From: a virus
Length of the DNA: 62,146 nt
Virus record (IMG/VR): IMGVR_UViG_3300033183_000484
Span: 1 to 62,146 of that record
Strand: one strand, 5' to 3'
The translations under genes and the position numbers were made by a program. The notes below the pieces were generated by a model, which was given only the letters and a program-made list of their open reading frames with translations, was not told the origin of the DNA and did no database searches. Shown piece after piece: positions 27,035 to 36,458 of the stretch; the stretch's first letter is position 1, and every line of letters starts with the position of its first letter.

Positions 27035-27672
27035 GACGGACCTCCTTCGATCACAACACCCGGGAATACGGCCAGATCAGCTGGGTTGGTCGCTTCAATC
27101 AGCCCGCGCAGCTGTGGCGAGAGGTAACTCGACTGGATCCGGTTTTCTTCCGAGATAATTCCAACGTCTCGCATGGTCTTGAACACGACCTGCCGGAGGC
27201 GAACGCGTGTGGAGGCAGAGGTTGAGGCCAACGTGTCATCCCACTCGGCTTTATGCTCGAAGAACAAATCGAAACTGTCGGTCGACAAATCCAGTTGATA
27301 GGCGAGATACCGGTCTTGCACGATTTCAAATGTGAACTCGCGCACCAACCGGTAGGCACGGCAAAAGGAAAGCCAAATGAGCAGCGCTTGATCTTGCCGA
27401 TCGGCACGCTCAACCAGGAAACGCACCTCGTCCTCGGTCAGCGTTTCGAGACGATTGACCAGTTCCCGGAGTATTCGACGCTTTGACTTCTGCTTGGGCG
27501 ATGATGTGAGGCCATCAGCCTGCAACTGGGAGATCGTGACATCCCAGTCGCGGGTTTCCAGATAGCTCGCTGCAAGATCGATGCATTCGTTCAAGAAAAG
27601 TCCCCCGGAGGTGAAGGACATCTTGTAGGGCTGCTTTGCCACGAACTCTGCTTGCCGTGCCGCCATGGTCAT
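27031..27672 (-). CDS. brxA: BREX protein BrxA (DUF1819)
   Basis: This 213-residue protein fits DUF1819, the NusB-like helical BrxA family. The first residues show YKMSFTSGGLFLNECIDLA, the usual BrxA entry. BrxA binds DNA in studied systems and is a standard core gene. The ATG overlaps the brxR stop by four bases and a second ATG follows two codons later. The frame is intact. Confidence 0.95.
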   Translation of the reverse strand: MTMAARQAEFVAKQPYKMSFTSGGLFLNECIDLAASYLETRDWDVTISQLQADGLTSSPKQKSKRRILRELVNRLETLTEDEVRFLVERADRQDQALLIWLSFCRAYRLVREFTFEIVQDRYLAYQLDLSTDSFDLFFEHKAEWDDTLASTSASTRVRLRQVVFKTMRDVGIISEENRIQSSYLSPQLRGLIEATNPADLAVFPGVVIEGGPS

Positions 27673-28526
27673 CCAATGACCTCGTCACGGTTGAGAAGGA
27701 CAATCTGTTGGTCTTGAGGACGGCGCGCCGCCGGGTCAGTATCCAGTCCTAGCCGCTTCAGCGCATAAAACAGCAGTGCGCGGCGGACAGCGATCTGGGC
27801 CCTGCCCTCCTCCATGCCGTAGTCCATCTCGATGGCACGGCGCTGGTTTTCCGAGAGGTCTGGATGCGGGCCGATTTCTAGAACAACTTCTGTGTGCCAT
27901 GCTTGATCAGCGCTGGGCTCAGCGGTCACGGGCCCCTGCTCACCCACTTCGACGATCCGAGATAACAAGAAGTCCTTGAACACCTGATCGTTCTGACAGA
28001 ACGCCCGAGCATGCCAGCGGAACCCGTCAAAGGCCAGTGCATGTGGTTCAATCCAGCGCTCACTTGGCTCTGGCCTAGACATGGACTGATAAGTTACCAA
28101 AAGCGCTTTCTGTTCACGAATTGAAGCAAGGACGTCCCGAAGTATTTCGTGATCAACTCCTCGAGCAGGAATAGGTGTCGCCGCATAACCAGGAAAGAAG
28201 CTAATCCAGCTCTGTTCTTCAGCGACTAACCCATGTTCAACGGCTTGAAGTTGCGCGAAGTATTCCGCGGCGTCGGGTTGAAAATACCGAGGCTTGAAGT
28301 TCTTGCCTCGTAGATAGGTGCGAAGGCGCTTATCGTAGGTGAGATTACTTTTGCGGCCTTCGATGTAATTGGTCAGATCTTTGGACGCTTGCTGAATAGA
28401 GATGCCAAATGCCTCCATCAGATCGCTTCTGTTTATATTACCTTGCCAATACAATCTAAACTCAATGAACTCGTAACGTCGCTCAACGTTCCAATTCATT
28501 CCCTTTTTAATACTACGCCGACTCAT
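27669..28526 (-). CDS. brxR: WYL-domain transcriptional regulator BrxR
   Basis: The ATG at 28,526 with AGGGG upstream gives 285 residues; starts at 28,547 or a GTG at 28,583 are possible. The N-terminal winged helix (WNVERRYEFIEFRLYWQG) is typical of BrxR. The WYL domain follows with RWIEPHALAFDGFRWHARAFC, and the C-terminal part is the WCX-like end. BrxR is a dimeric repressor that controls many BREX and related islands, probably through a bound ligand. It is the first gene of the operon and faces an intergenic region shared with the divergent operon starting at 28,703. Confidence 0.9.
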   Translation of the reverse strand: MSRRSIKKGMNWNVERRYEFIEFRLYWQGNINRSDLMEAFGISIQQASKDLTNYIEGRKSNLTYDKRLRTYLRGKNFKPRYFQPDAAEYFAQLQAVEHGLVAEEQSWISFFPGYAATPIPARGVDHEILRDVLASIREQKALLVTYQSMSRPEPSERWIEPHALAFDGFRWHARAFCQNDQVFKDFLLSRIVEVGEQGPVTAEPSADQAWHTEVVLEIGPHPDLSENQRRAIEMDYGMEEGRAQIAVRRALLFYALKRLGLDTDPAARRPQDQQIVLLNRDEVIG

Positions 28527-28597
28527 GCCATCCCCTGCATGGTACATCGCCCCATTTAGTCCGTCTACTTTATAGATTGACACATTGGATGGACTGT

Positions 28598-28618
28598 CCC
28601 AACCTAGAGTCGCTTGGG
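28598..28618. promoter_or_regulatory. Candidate BrxR operator in the divergent promoter region
   Basis: CCCAA (28,598-28,602) and TTGGG (28,614-28,618) form an inverted repeat separated by 11 bases. It lies between brxR and the divergent operon. BrxR proteins bind inverted repeats upstream of their own genes. The arms are short, so this is a weak call. Confidence 0.3.
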
Positions 28619-28702
28619 TTCCATGCTAAGCTGTATCATCTACCCTGGCTAGTATTAGTTGCACCAGTTGAAGCCACATTTAGCTGGCGGTGAGGATTTC
28701 TC

Positions 28703-29371
28703 ATGAATGACGGCTTAGTTTTGATTCTTTTACTGTTTCTCGCTTTCGCGTTGCTTTGGTTTTTTGTTTGGGAACCAAAAGCCCGAGAAGAACGTTTAGA
28801 GCGAAATCGAAGAGCAAAGGTGGCTCGAATTGAACTTGAGCGCCAAGCTGCTGAAGCGAAGGTTGAACGTGAGCGTAGAGATGCAGAAGGACGCGCAAAA
28901 CGTGAAGCGGTACAAACTCGGCTAAAAGCTGAACGGGAAGAAATATTAACAAATGTTCGGACAGGCGTGCCGGACTTTATTTTGAAGGCTCGTCTAGAGT
29001 TCGAGCGCGAGTACCGATCCAAGGGCGGGGAGGGCTTGTTTGGGCAGGAGATGTCGCCCCTCGTATGCTTTGGATATCGTGTTGGGAAAACGGCTGGGAG
29101 GACAGAAAGTGAGCGTCACCGAATTCTCGAATACGCTATGGCTGCTGACTACAATGCCACGCTGCCCTTCTTACCAACCTCATATCGGAACGATTGGGGT
29201 GGTCCATTGAGCGTGATGCGCTTCAATCGAATTTATCAGCATCTAAACAACATGGCGGACCTCCGCGATGGACGGCGGAATTTCGAAGTGGCGGTATATC
29301 ATTGGCGCACGGATGCGTCGTGGCTCTATGAACAGCAGCGGCCCATTGTGGAGAAGTTTCGTGCGATTTAA
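28703..29371 (+). CDS. Membrane-anchored protein with charged helix, function unknown
   Basis: This 222-residue protein has a membrane helix at residues 4-23, a strongly charged helical region at about 28-90 (Arg/Glu/Ala-rich coiled coil), then a globular domain with YRVGKTAGRTESERHRILEYA and a Trp-containing end YHWRTDASWLYEQQ. Topology places the domain in the cytoplasm. It opens a five-gene operon divergent from BREX. I do not recognise the C-terminal domain. Related signatures elsewhere are not known to me, and a link to defence is only positional. Confidence 0.6.
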   Translation: MNDGLVLILLLFLAFALLWFFVWEPKAREERLERNRRAKVARIELERQAAEAKVERERRDAEGRAKREAVQTRLKAEREEILTNVRTGVPDFILKARLEFEREYRSKGGEGLFGQEMSPLVCFGYRVGKTAGRTESERHRILEYAMAADYNATLPFLPTSYRNDWGGPLSVMRFNRIYQHLNNMADLRDGRRNFEVAVYHWRTDASWLYEQQRPIVEKFRAI

Positions 29372-30536
29372 TCTTTTAGCGATTGGTATTTCTATCGGAC
29401 TGAGTGGCTCAGCTGTTGCTGAGGTTCCTTCGATGTTTGAGTATCAATTGGGTGATCATGTTATTGATTACCCGACCAATTTGCCAAATGTGATCGCTTC
29501 TGAACTGTACAGTCCGGATGGCCAGTCATTCATCAAAGTGGCGGCGCCTCAGGAAACAGAACTTGTCCTAACATTCACCCGTCCTGATCAAACCCTCAAG
29601 TACCTCGAACATGACTGGGTTAATCGCGATGTATCGGCTTCCACAGATCTAAAGATCCCGGGGGTTTCGGAGTTTGTATTCGGCAAAACTCGTGTTGTGG
29701 ATGTGCAGGCTGCGCTCGGACAGGAAGGATTTTATTACGACTGTCGTCAGCTGCAGTCGATTTCCGGTGGTGTTAATAGTCTCGTCTCGTTCGAAATTCC
29801 TTCGATCCCTGATGCAGTTTACACTTTTGCTTTCGAGTTTTCCCAAGATTTGGCTGATAGGGGGCTTGTCGATCTAGAAAAGCCTGATCTTTCTCAGGCT
29901 ATTCTCGTTGCTGCGATCGTATCTCGGCCAGAATATCCTGAAACTTTCTGGTGTTCAGAAACGAGCCCATACACCGCTCAGCCGACGTTGCCTGAGCTGC
30001 CCGAGGTAGAAGCATTCGACGATTTCCTACCTGACGGCGCGGGTTTGGAAGTTGAACCCTGGCAGGTTGTGACCGATCCCGTTCTGATGATTGCCAAGCC
30101 TGGCTCGATCACTTGGGGGGACCGGATGTTCATCATTCAAGATCCATCCGAATGCTCGTTGGTCGACATCTTTGTTTGGTCCCACACATTCGACGACCAA
30201 GAACTCCTTAGACTTGAAGGTCAGGATCTAGACGGGTCATTCAATATTCTGACCGTGGGCAGTCAACATGTACCAATCGAGTCTCCTGTAAATCTAAGTT
30301 TTACGATGTACGCCCCGGTTGTTGAGGGGTCCTGGCCTCCCTTCGCAATCGGTTCATTTGTCTTCCGAGGTTTTGATTTGGCACGGCTTGCCTCGATGGA
30401 AGCTGACCCGTCAGTTTTCGGATTTTCCTTGGAATTTGAAGGATCGCCTGCGGGACTGATGGACAATTATTGGTCTTTGGATGGGCTCGCGTCGGCTGGC
30501 CAAGAACTCATTAAACTTTGTGAGGGTGAACAATGA
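29361..30536 (+). CDS. Secreted protein, function unknown
   Basis: The GTG at 29,361, inside the previous gene, gives 391 residues with a signal peptide ending SGSAVA/EVPS; longer forms from upstream starts would place extra charged residues before it. The mature protein is beta-rich and acidic, with several Cys and Trp residues (CSETSPY, SECSLVDIFVW). It should be periplasmic or exported. No catalytic motif is seen. It overlaps the next gene by four bases, so the operon is tightly coupled. Confidence 0.6.
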   Translation: MRFNLLAIGISIGLSGSAVAEVPSMFEYQLGDHVIDYPTNLPNVIASELYSPDGQSFIKVAAPQETELVLTFTRPDQTLKYLEHDWVNRDVSASTDLKIPGVSEFVFGKTRVVDVQAALGQEGFYYDCRQLQSISGGVNSLVSFEIPSIPDAVYTFAFEFSQDLADRGLVDLEKPDLSQAILVAAIVSRPEYPETFWCSETSPYTAQPTLPELPEVEAFDDFLPDGAGLEVEPWQVVTDPVLMIAKPGSITWGDRMFIIQDPSECSLVDIFVWSHTFDDQELLRLEGQDLDGSFNILTVGSQHVPIESPVNLSFTMYAPVVEGSWPPFAIGSFVFRGFDLARLASMEADPSVFGFSLEFEGSPAGLMDNYWSLDGLASAGQELIKLCEGEQ

Positions 30537-31015
30537 AGTCGATTAAATTGGCCTTGATTTTAGTGTGCTCGAGTATGGGTGGAGTTGCCGTTCATGCGGA
30601 GCAAGCGTCCCCAAACAGTCCAGACAATATGGTTGCTATGTTTGCTGTATCGGGTCGTTGTGAGTTTTTAATGATCGCGGACGAGGAACGTCCCTGTAAG
30701 GGAAACGTCATCAACACCGAATATGATTTTGGCCGAACAGGTTTTTATTTTATCGAAAATGATCCCGACGGTATCATCGTGTCCTTTTCGGGAATGGGGC
30801 AGGACCAGATTTCTCCGTCAGAGAACATTCGACTGCAGCCGTTGGACTCTATTTTTATAGATGGGGCAGGGCTTGCCGCTGTGGGTTTTTGTACCTTTGA
30901 GAACCCATTTGTTGGACCCGCTCGCATCGAATGTTCAGCCTACTTAGAAAATGGAGAACTTTATTCTGGGTTTTTCGCATCTGACGGTTCTAAGCCGATG
31001 AATATGTTGGAGTAA
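30533..31015 (+). CDS. Small secreted protein, function unknown
   Basis: This 160-residue protein has a signal peptide of about 22 residues ending HA/EQASPN. The mature part has four cysteines (GRCEFLM, ERPCKG, GFCTFENP, RIECSA) that could form two disulfides, fitting a periplasmic fold. It is coupled to the secreted protein upstream. The family is unknown to me. Confidence 0.6.
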   Translation: MKSIKLALILVCSSMGGVAVHAEQASPNSPDNMVAMFAVSGRCEFLMIADEERPCKGNVINTEYDFGRTGFYFIENDPDGIIVSFSGMGQDQISPSENIRLQPLDSIFIDGAGLAAVGFCTFENPFVGPARIECSAYLENGELYSGFFASDGSKPMNMLE

Positions 31016-31021
31016 TTAACG

Positions 31022-31438
31022 ATGACTAATCCTATCGATCAATCAAAAATTGTCGTCGCTTACCCTGGCTCAATGAGTGAAGACGGGCTACCAAAAAACA
31101 TTTCCCGAAAAGCCTGCCGAATTTGCTCCTTGGCCTGGAGTTGGACGCCAGCCCATAGTCGCGCTGAAGACTATTGGCTACATTATGGGAAATCTGAATG
31201 GTTTGTTTGGCTGTCATATTTCAACGAATTCGAAAACAAAACGGATCGCTACGTTGTCGCACGCATGCCAAAGGAAAATATCGCCCCTGAAAATGCAATA
31301 TCGCACCTGCTAACTGCTTTCTGGACGTTCGACGAGAAACAGACTGAACCTGGGCGACCACATGAGTGGAATGCCATAGGCGTACCTAATGACTTATTAG
31401 TCGGGATAATAGACTCTGTATGGAGGACATCTAAGTGA
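31022..31438 (+). CDS. Unrecognised cytoplasmic protein
   Basis: This 138-residue protein has no signal or membrane segment. It is Trp-rich (ICSLAWSWTPAHS, EWFVWLSYFNEFEN, HEWNAIG). It starts six bases after the preceding stop and overlaps the next small gene by four bases. Its composition differs from its secreted neighbours; an immunity or regulatory role is possible but unsupported. Confidence 0.55.
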   Translation: MTNPIDQSKIVVAYPGSMSEDGLPKNISRKACRICSLAWSWTPAHSRAEDYWLHYGKSEWFVWLSYFNEFENKTDRYVVARMPKENIAPENAISHLLTAFWTFDEKQTEPGRPHEWNAIGVPNDLLVGIIDSVWRTSK

Positions 31439-31614
31439 GACGATTTCAGAGATTTTGGCGGAAGCTAATAGTTTTGTTTTTTGCCTTAGGTGGCGTATAT
31501 TGGCTCGTTGATGGCATTCCTCCTTCCGATCTTGATAGTTGGTGCGCAGAAAACACGACCTGTGAAGAAGGGGCCTGTTGTTTAGAAGCTTACAATCAAG
31601 AAAAAAGCCAATGA
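31435..31614 (+). CDS. 59-residue small membrane protein
   Basis: The GTG start overlaps the previous stop (GTGA), which is how the other genes of this operon are joined. A basic start (MRRFQRFWRK) leads to a membrane helix or signal anchor at about residues 11-26, followed by a short extracytoplasmic tail with four cysteines (SWCAENTTCEEGACC). This topology and the coupling make it likely to be real. Function unknown. Confidence 0.55.
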   Translation: MRRFQRFWRKLIVLFFALGGVYWLVDGIPPSDLDSWCAENTTCEEGACCLEAYNQEKSQ

Positions 31615-31864
31615 TACCTAAGTAATGGGCCTCATTATTTTGTGCTAGATTATTGAAAATATACCGCGATGGGTTGGGCAGCATCTCGTAGAGTTTGACC
31701 ACAATCAAGCCTTTGAGTAAATTGGTCTAGGCTTAAGTATCTTTAATGCCCCTGCCCCACGATAACTTGATCGAAACCTGTCGGTATAGAGTATGAATAT
31801 CGTGCCCGTTTCAAAGCAGACTAAGATCAAAATACGCCCGCCAATCGAAAATTTGAAAATTCTA

Positions 31865-33256
31865 CTAGAGCGACCCGCAACCCACCCGTGCCGCTAATTG
31901 ATCGAAAAATGTTGCGATAGCATCGATTTCAGCCCTATTCATATCACCCTTATTCCGAAGTTCTTCGATATCGAGCCGTGCCTTCGAAAAGGTTGTCCAT
32001 TGAGTCGCTGAAACATCAGAAGACTTCCATTTTGCTCGCAAATAATTTTCGAAAAGCGCCGCCTCCTCTATTGTCAGAAGTTCAGGGCTGTAAAACGCTA
32101 CCAACCGCCTACCGAGTTGACGCAGTCGAGCATCTGAAAGACTTGAGACGATTTCTTGGCGGCGTAACCAGGTTGCATGCTGAAACTCCTGCAAGAGTAT
32201 TTTGTCAGAGTTGGAGTAGAATTCCCCATAAATCTGTTGCTCAACCTTCTTTGGCGTAGCCTTGGTATCTTCGACGAAGCGTGCAGCCATTGCCGCGCCT
32301 ACACGCTGACGAAACTCAGGCGCGTTGGCAATAATCTCTGCCCGGCGCAAATGCTCTGAACTGGGCTCTCTGTGTTCTAGGAGAGCGGGCGCTTTGTTCG
32401 TGGGCACGCCTCGGATGATTTTCGGCGTGGCATCCACTGCGGCGAAGATCGCCTCATCCGAGGCCTCGAGGAACTCCGATGGGTCAGCAGCATCCAGATC
32501 AAAAAACGCCGCTTGTGCGATGTTGCCGTGGGAGTACCCGCAGAAACACCCCACGTAGGATCGCGGCTCACCGCCGCCAAAGCGCGTAAGTAGCTCGTAA
32601 GGCCGAAAGCTTTCAAGCTTTGCCTGCACACGCGCCTTATGGGCGCTGTCAATCAATTCAGACCACAGCGCTGGGCTACGTGTTGCGATCAGACGTGCGA
32701 TGTGAATGGTCGCCTCGACATCCCCCAGCGCATCATGCGCGTTGTGGGCATTGAAGCCATTTGCAGGCGCTAGCCGGTCAAGCTTGAAACTCCGCCGTCC
32801 AGTGTCCTCGGTGGGCCAAACAAGCAGATCAGGCTGCCGGACATAGGACGCATAGACTGCCGGCAGAATGTCGAAGCGCGTGTTTCCGTTGAACTGCGTG
32901 GCGTAAATGTTTGGCGACAGGTTCTGATAAAAGGTCTGCCGCAGCACCTCCTCGTCGAACTTCATCGTGTTGTAGCCCACCCAAATCGCCGGCGCCCATT
33001 TCTCGGTGAACTCGGCCACCTGCTGTGAGAACTCAAAAAGCGATGGCAGGCTTGCATCTGTCAGCTGATCAGGCGTGACGCGGGTAACAACCATCGCCTG
33101 CGGTGAAGGCAGAATATGAGGCGCCAACCGACAGCGAATGTTGATCCTATCTTTTTCCACGAAATGCTCATCCGTCCAGATTGCAGCAAACTGCAGCGGC
33201 TGATCGAACTCAGGAGAGATCCCAGTGGTTTCAAGATCGTAGAAGACAAAGTCCAT
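31865..33256 (-). CDS. sbcB: Exonuclease I (SbcB-type, DEDDh)
   Basis: This 463-residue protein has the DEDDh exonuclease motifs: VFYDLETTGIS, VGYNTMKFDEEVLRQ and HNAHDALGDVEAT. The C-terminal half matches the ExoI SH3-like and helical domains. ExoI degrades single-stranded DNA 3' to 5' and binds the tip of SSB. Length is near that of E. coli SbcB. The ssb-like gene is divergent from it 207 bases away, and both lie between two defence operons, so this may be an accessory copy. Confidence 0.9.
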   Translation of the reverse strand: MDFVFYDLETTGISPEFDQPLQFAAIWTDEHFVEKDRINIRCRLAPHILPSPQAMVVTRVTPDQLTDASLPSLFEFSQQVAEFTEKWAPAIWVGYNTMKFDEEVLRQTFYQNLSPNIYATQFNGNTRFDILPAVYASYVRQPDLLVWPTEDTGRRSFKLDRLAPANGFNAHNAHDALGDVEATIHIARLIATRSPALWSELIDSAHKARVQAKLESFRPYELLTRFGGGEPRSYVGCFCGYSHGNIAQAAFFDLDAADPSEFLEASDEAIFAAVDATPKIIRGVPTNKAPALLEHREPSSEHLRRAEIIANAPEFRQRVGAAMAARFVEDTKATPKKVEQQIYGEFYSNSDKILLQEFQHATWLRRQEIVSSLSDARLRQLGRRLVAFYSPELLTIEEAALFENYLRAKWKSSDVSATQWTTFSKARLDIEELRNKGDMNRAEIDAIATFFDQLAARVGCGSL

Positions 33257-33463
33257 CGTTACAATATACTTGATTAAACTGAACTAATCTACAGAGGCCT
33301 AGCTGCAGAAACATTGAATTTCTCCACAGGAAACTCGAGCAGCATACTCATCAGTTAAATTTCAAGTAGCTAGCAGTATATAGGCCAGTTTATATTTGTG
33401 GTGTTACAATCGTAAGCGAGACCAAGTCAAAAAATATCATCATGCAGAGCAAAAAGGGATCGA

Positions 33464-33898
33464 ATGTCTGGAAGCGTAAATAAAGTGATATTGGTGGGCA
33501 ACCTCGGAGCGGACCCCGACATCCGCCCCCTAACAGGCGGACAATCTGTGGCTAACTTGCGCATCGCAACGAGCGAAAATTGGTCTGATAAGGTAACAGG
33601 AGAGCGTCGCGAACGTACGGAATGGCACAACGTCAGTGTATTTTCTCCCAACGCCGTGAATTACGCTCAATCATACCTGAAGAAAGGTTCTCCGGTATAC
33701 ATTGAGGGCCGTTTACAAACTCGCAAATGGCAAGATCCTTCAGGACAGGACCGGTACTCGACAGAAATAGTGGTAAATAACATTGGTGGGCAACTTATTG
33801 GCCTACCATCCAATCGGACCTCCCTCGAAACCGGACCGCTCCCCCAAACTACTCCCAATACACAACCCGGTTTTGACCCCGGCGACATCCCATTTTGA
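33464..33898 (+). CDS. ssb: Single-stranded DNA-binding protein
   Basis: This 144-residue protein has an OB-fold start [15 protein letters not shown] and the segment [23 protein letters not shown] typical of bacterial SSB. It ends in FDPGDIPF, an acidic tip of the kind that recruits ExoI and other repair enzymes. The linker is very short, as in phage or plasmid SSBs, so this is probably not the housekeeping copy. The ATG is at 33,464. Confidence 0.95.
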   Translation: MSGSVNKVILVGNLGADPDIRPLTGGQSVANLRIATSENWSDKVTGERRERTEWHNVSVFSPNAVNYAQSYLKKGSPVYIEGRLQTRKWQDPSGQDRYSTEIVVNNIGGQLIGLPSNRTSLETGPLPQTTPNTQPGFDPGDIPF

Positions 33899-33927
33899 TT
33901 TCAATTAACATTTTGTCAAATCAAGGA

Positions 33928-33969
33928 GCGGGATTAAGTGTCTTAATCCTGCGGTAAATCTAGTTACCG
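33928..33969. terminator. Two hairpins between convergent ssb and CoCoNuT operons
   Basis: GCGGGATTAAG pairs with CTTAATCCTGC around a three-base loop (one G-T pair), and CGGTAA pairs with TTACCG directly after. They lie between converging genes. Neither is followed by a clear T run, so termination may be imperfect or Rho-assisted. Confidence 0.4.
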
Positions 33970-34079
33970 TGTTACCGCTCAGGCATAACTCAGCCAGTAT
34001 CCGTCCTTCCAAAGTTAATACGATCTCAGTGATTTACAACTCAACAATCAAATTAGAGTTCATCAAATTTTTGGCAACT

Positions 34080-36458
34080 TCACATGTTGTAAAGGTCAAC
34101 TAGAAGATTTGGATTACTAGTTTCCCCCATCAACTCATCAGACAAATTTTCCAACAATTGTGAGTACTTATCCGCTTTTATTTTTTCTTTCCACCCCTTC
34201 CTCGCAAGCCTCTGCAAGTCTTTTCTGGTTCTTGTGATGGCAATGGCTAATTGCTCTGCAACTGGATCAAATCCAATCGTAAGAGCATGACGATCTTTAA
34301 GACGTGTTCTAATTAACCCACCTAGTAGGAATGGAGCATAATTGAACTTAGTATAATTCCCACCAATTTCTGCGGAAAACTCCTGTATGATCCGTTCTGC
34401 CAACCGCTCAATATCTCTCTGAGATAGGTTCAAAGGGGCAGTATCTGAGCGGGATAATAAGAATGCCATAGCCGCAGTCTCATTTCGCCAATTCCAAGTA
34501 GACAAATTAGAAGACATCAAGACTTTGATTGCTCGCTCTTCATCGTCAAGCTTCAAACAAGTCCGTCCTAGTCCTTGATAAAAGAGCACCCAACTTGCGG
34601 CATGTGAAACAACAGGATGCTGACCAGATGCATTCCTCTCGCTTATGACTTCGATCAGCTTTGACGCAACACCTTCAGGCGCCCTTCTAAACTGCCAAGT
34701 CAGAAACTTTAAGGTACCGTTACTTTCGGCTGATCTCCCATCAAGCCGCTTATAAGCATGCTCCCAAGCTCTAATGGTAAGTTCATCCAAACCATCGCGG
34801 CTCTGACCTGTGATTTCATTTGGGATCTCACCATCGCTTGAAACGCAATATGCACCTTCAAATCGGGAGCTTAATTGTTTCGTGAGCAATTCCCAATCTG
34901 GCTGATGACGCGATTTTTCCTGTGAGATCAGCTCTGTGAGGCCAGGAGTGCCATCCTGACCATCCCACAGTGATTTCGTACACGGCAATATCAATCTCTT
35001 AGGTATGGACGGGTTCCCTTGAGACAAATCGCTGATTAGCTCATCCCACGACTTATCCAGCTCTTCCGCACCTTCCCAATCCACCAAGAATTGCCGAGCT
35101 AACATTGGCGCATAAATAAATATCTTTGCTCGTCCTGCCGATGGAGCTTGCTCCACACTTAACTCCACCGGAAAGCGGTCTTGAACTTTATTCCCAAGTG
35201 AAACATTGGCCTTCCGTGCAGAAGGCATCATCTCTTTCTTAAGATATATGGAAATTTCACTTTGCCCGGGCTGAACTGCAAATTTAGCCGGTTCAGGAGA
35301 GCGGTAAATTCGACCTGCTTGCAAGATTTCATCTGGCCTAACTAGATCAAACGACTTAGCACCTTCATCACCAAGAACTATTGTCGAAATAGCTGGTAAA
35401 AAATCGAAGTACACAGGCTCTCCTTTTGCGTATCTTCGTGCAGCTTCTAGCGCCCCCCTTGCGATGATATCCTCATCTGCAACCGTCAACTTGGAACCAA
35501 AAATTTTAGCCAAGCGCTGCGCCAATGCTAATTTGATAGGTCCCGCAGAAAGCGTTTCAAATACAACACAGTCGCAATCTATCAGAGCACTTCCTAAATC
35601 ACTAAAATCGTCCCTCTTGAATTCTAATAATAATTTTTTTTCTTTAATGAAATTAAAATTACCTCGAGCATTTCTACTTAAGGCCTCAGAAGAAATACCA
35701 TTCAACGCCAACTCGTAAATAGCGCGGCGCAAAACTGTATCAACACCTTGGCTATGCTCAATATCACTGAGAAAATTTACTTTTGCATTCGAAATTAAAT
35801 TATCGTAGCCAAAACTTGTTTGAATTATCTTTGCAGCCTGCTGTCTTTCAGGCGCATAAATTTTGCCTGATTCAGTTTGGTACGACCTAATTTCGAGCTT
35901 CTGCACGGTTATGCCAGAACGGGCATGCGTTAACACACCTACAGTTTGTTTATCCACAAAGGTAAATTCTTTGTTTTGGTTTGTAAGAAGCCCCAATATT
36001 ACTAAAACTGATCGCCAAACTAAGAGTGATCGTCCTAATTTTTCTTTTGAAATAGCGGCTATAAGACGATCCTGGAGATCTTCAGTAAATGAGTGATCTT
36101 CATCCAAAGAGACCGCACAAAATTTAGCCCCAGAAGTATGCCCAGATAATGCAGCGCCAAGACATTCTCGCTCAGATGCTTCTTTGTGGAGCAACTCGAG
36201 CACAGGAATACGTCGTTCTACTGCTCCAACAACGCCCCATCCTCCTCCTCTTCCATGCGGTGCTAGTTGAGCTTGAGAGCCTCCAATCCACTTGCTTCGC
36301 CCACCTATTCCAACCCTTACCACATCCGGCGCGATAATAGATCCAGTAACCGATACATCACCGATCACTTCTTCTCCTTGAGCAGAATAATGCCAATTCT
36401 TCGCCGCACAATCTCTAATGCCATTTAAATCATAACCGCAAATCTTGGGTTTCTTCAT
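34080..36458 (-). CDS. Degenerate Hsp70-like (ASKHA) protein of the CoCoNuT operon
   Basis: This 792-residue protein has an Hsp70-like N-terminal half: GYDLNGI in place of the GIDLGTT phosphate-1 loop, and DEDIIARGALEAARRYAKGE (residues 328-347), which matches the helix following the Hsp70 adenosine motif (ARGAAIQA type). The phosphate-2 and adenosine loops are changed (SGITVQ, ETLSAGP), so ATP hydrolysis is doubtful. The C-terminal 400 residues are unlike the Hsp70 substrate domain. Hsp70 homologs thought to bind RNA are described in CoCoNuT systems. It is the last gene, joined to the McrC-like gene by TAATG. Confidence 0.65.
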   Translation of the reverse strand: MKKPKICGYDLNGIRDCAAKNWHYSAQGEEVIGDVSVTGSIIAPDVVRVGIGGRSKWIGGSQAQLAPHGRGGGWGVVGAVERRIPVLELLHKEASERECLGAALSGHTSGAKFCAVSLDEDHSFTEDLQDRLIAAISKEKLGRSLLVWRSVLVILGLLTNQNKEFTFVDKQTVGVLTHARSGITVQKLEIRSYQTESGKIYAPERQQAAKIIQTSFGYDNLISNAKVNFLSDIEHSQGVDTVLRRAIYELALNGISSEALSRNARGNFNFIKEKKLLLEFKRDDFSDLGSALIDCDCVVFETLSAGPIKLALAQRLAKIFGSKLTVADEDIIARGALEAARRYAKGEPVYFDFLPAISTIVLGDEGAKSFDLVRPDEILQAGRIYRSPEPAKFAVQPGQSEISIYLKKEMMPSARKANVSLGNKVQDRFPVELSVEQAPSAGRAKIFIYAPMLARQFLVDWEGAEELDKSWDELISDLSQGNPSIPKRLILPCTKSLWDGQDGTPGLTELISQEKSRHQPDWELLTKQLSSRFEGAYCVSSDGEIPNEITGQSRDGLDELTIRAWEHAYKRLDGRSAESNGTLKFLTWQFRRAPEGVASKLIEVISERNASGQHPVVSHAASWVLFYQGLGRTCLKLDDEERAIKVLMSSNLSTWNWRNETAAMAFLLSRSDTAPLNLSQRDIERLAERIIQEFSAEIGGNYTKFNYAPFLLGGLIRTRLKDRHALTIGFDPVAEQLAIAITRTRKDLQRLARKGWKEKIKADKYSQLLENLSDELMGETSNPNLLVDLYNM

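Noticed and set aside
14798-28526. DISARM system
   Set aside because: A methyltransferase and helicase occur in the window, but the PglZ-BrxABC-BrxL set in type I order is specific to BREX.
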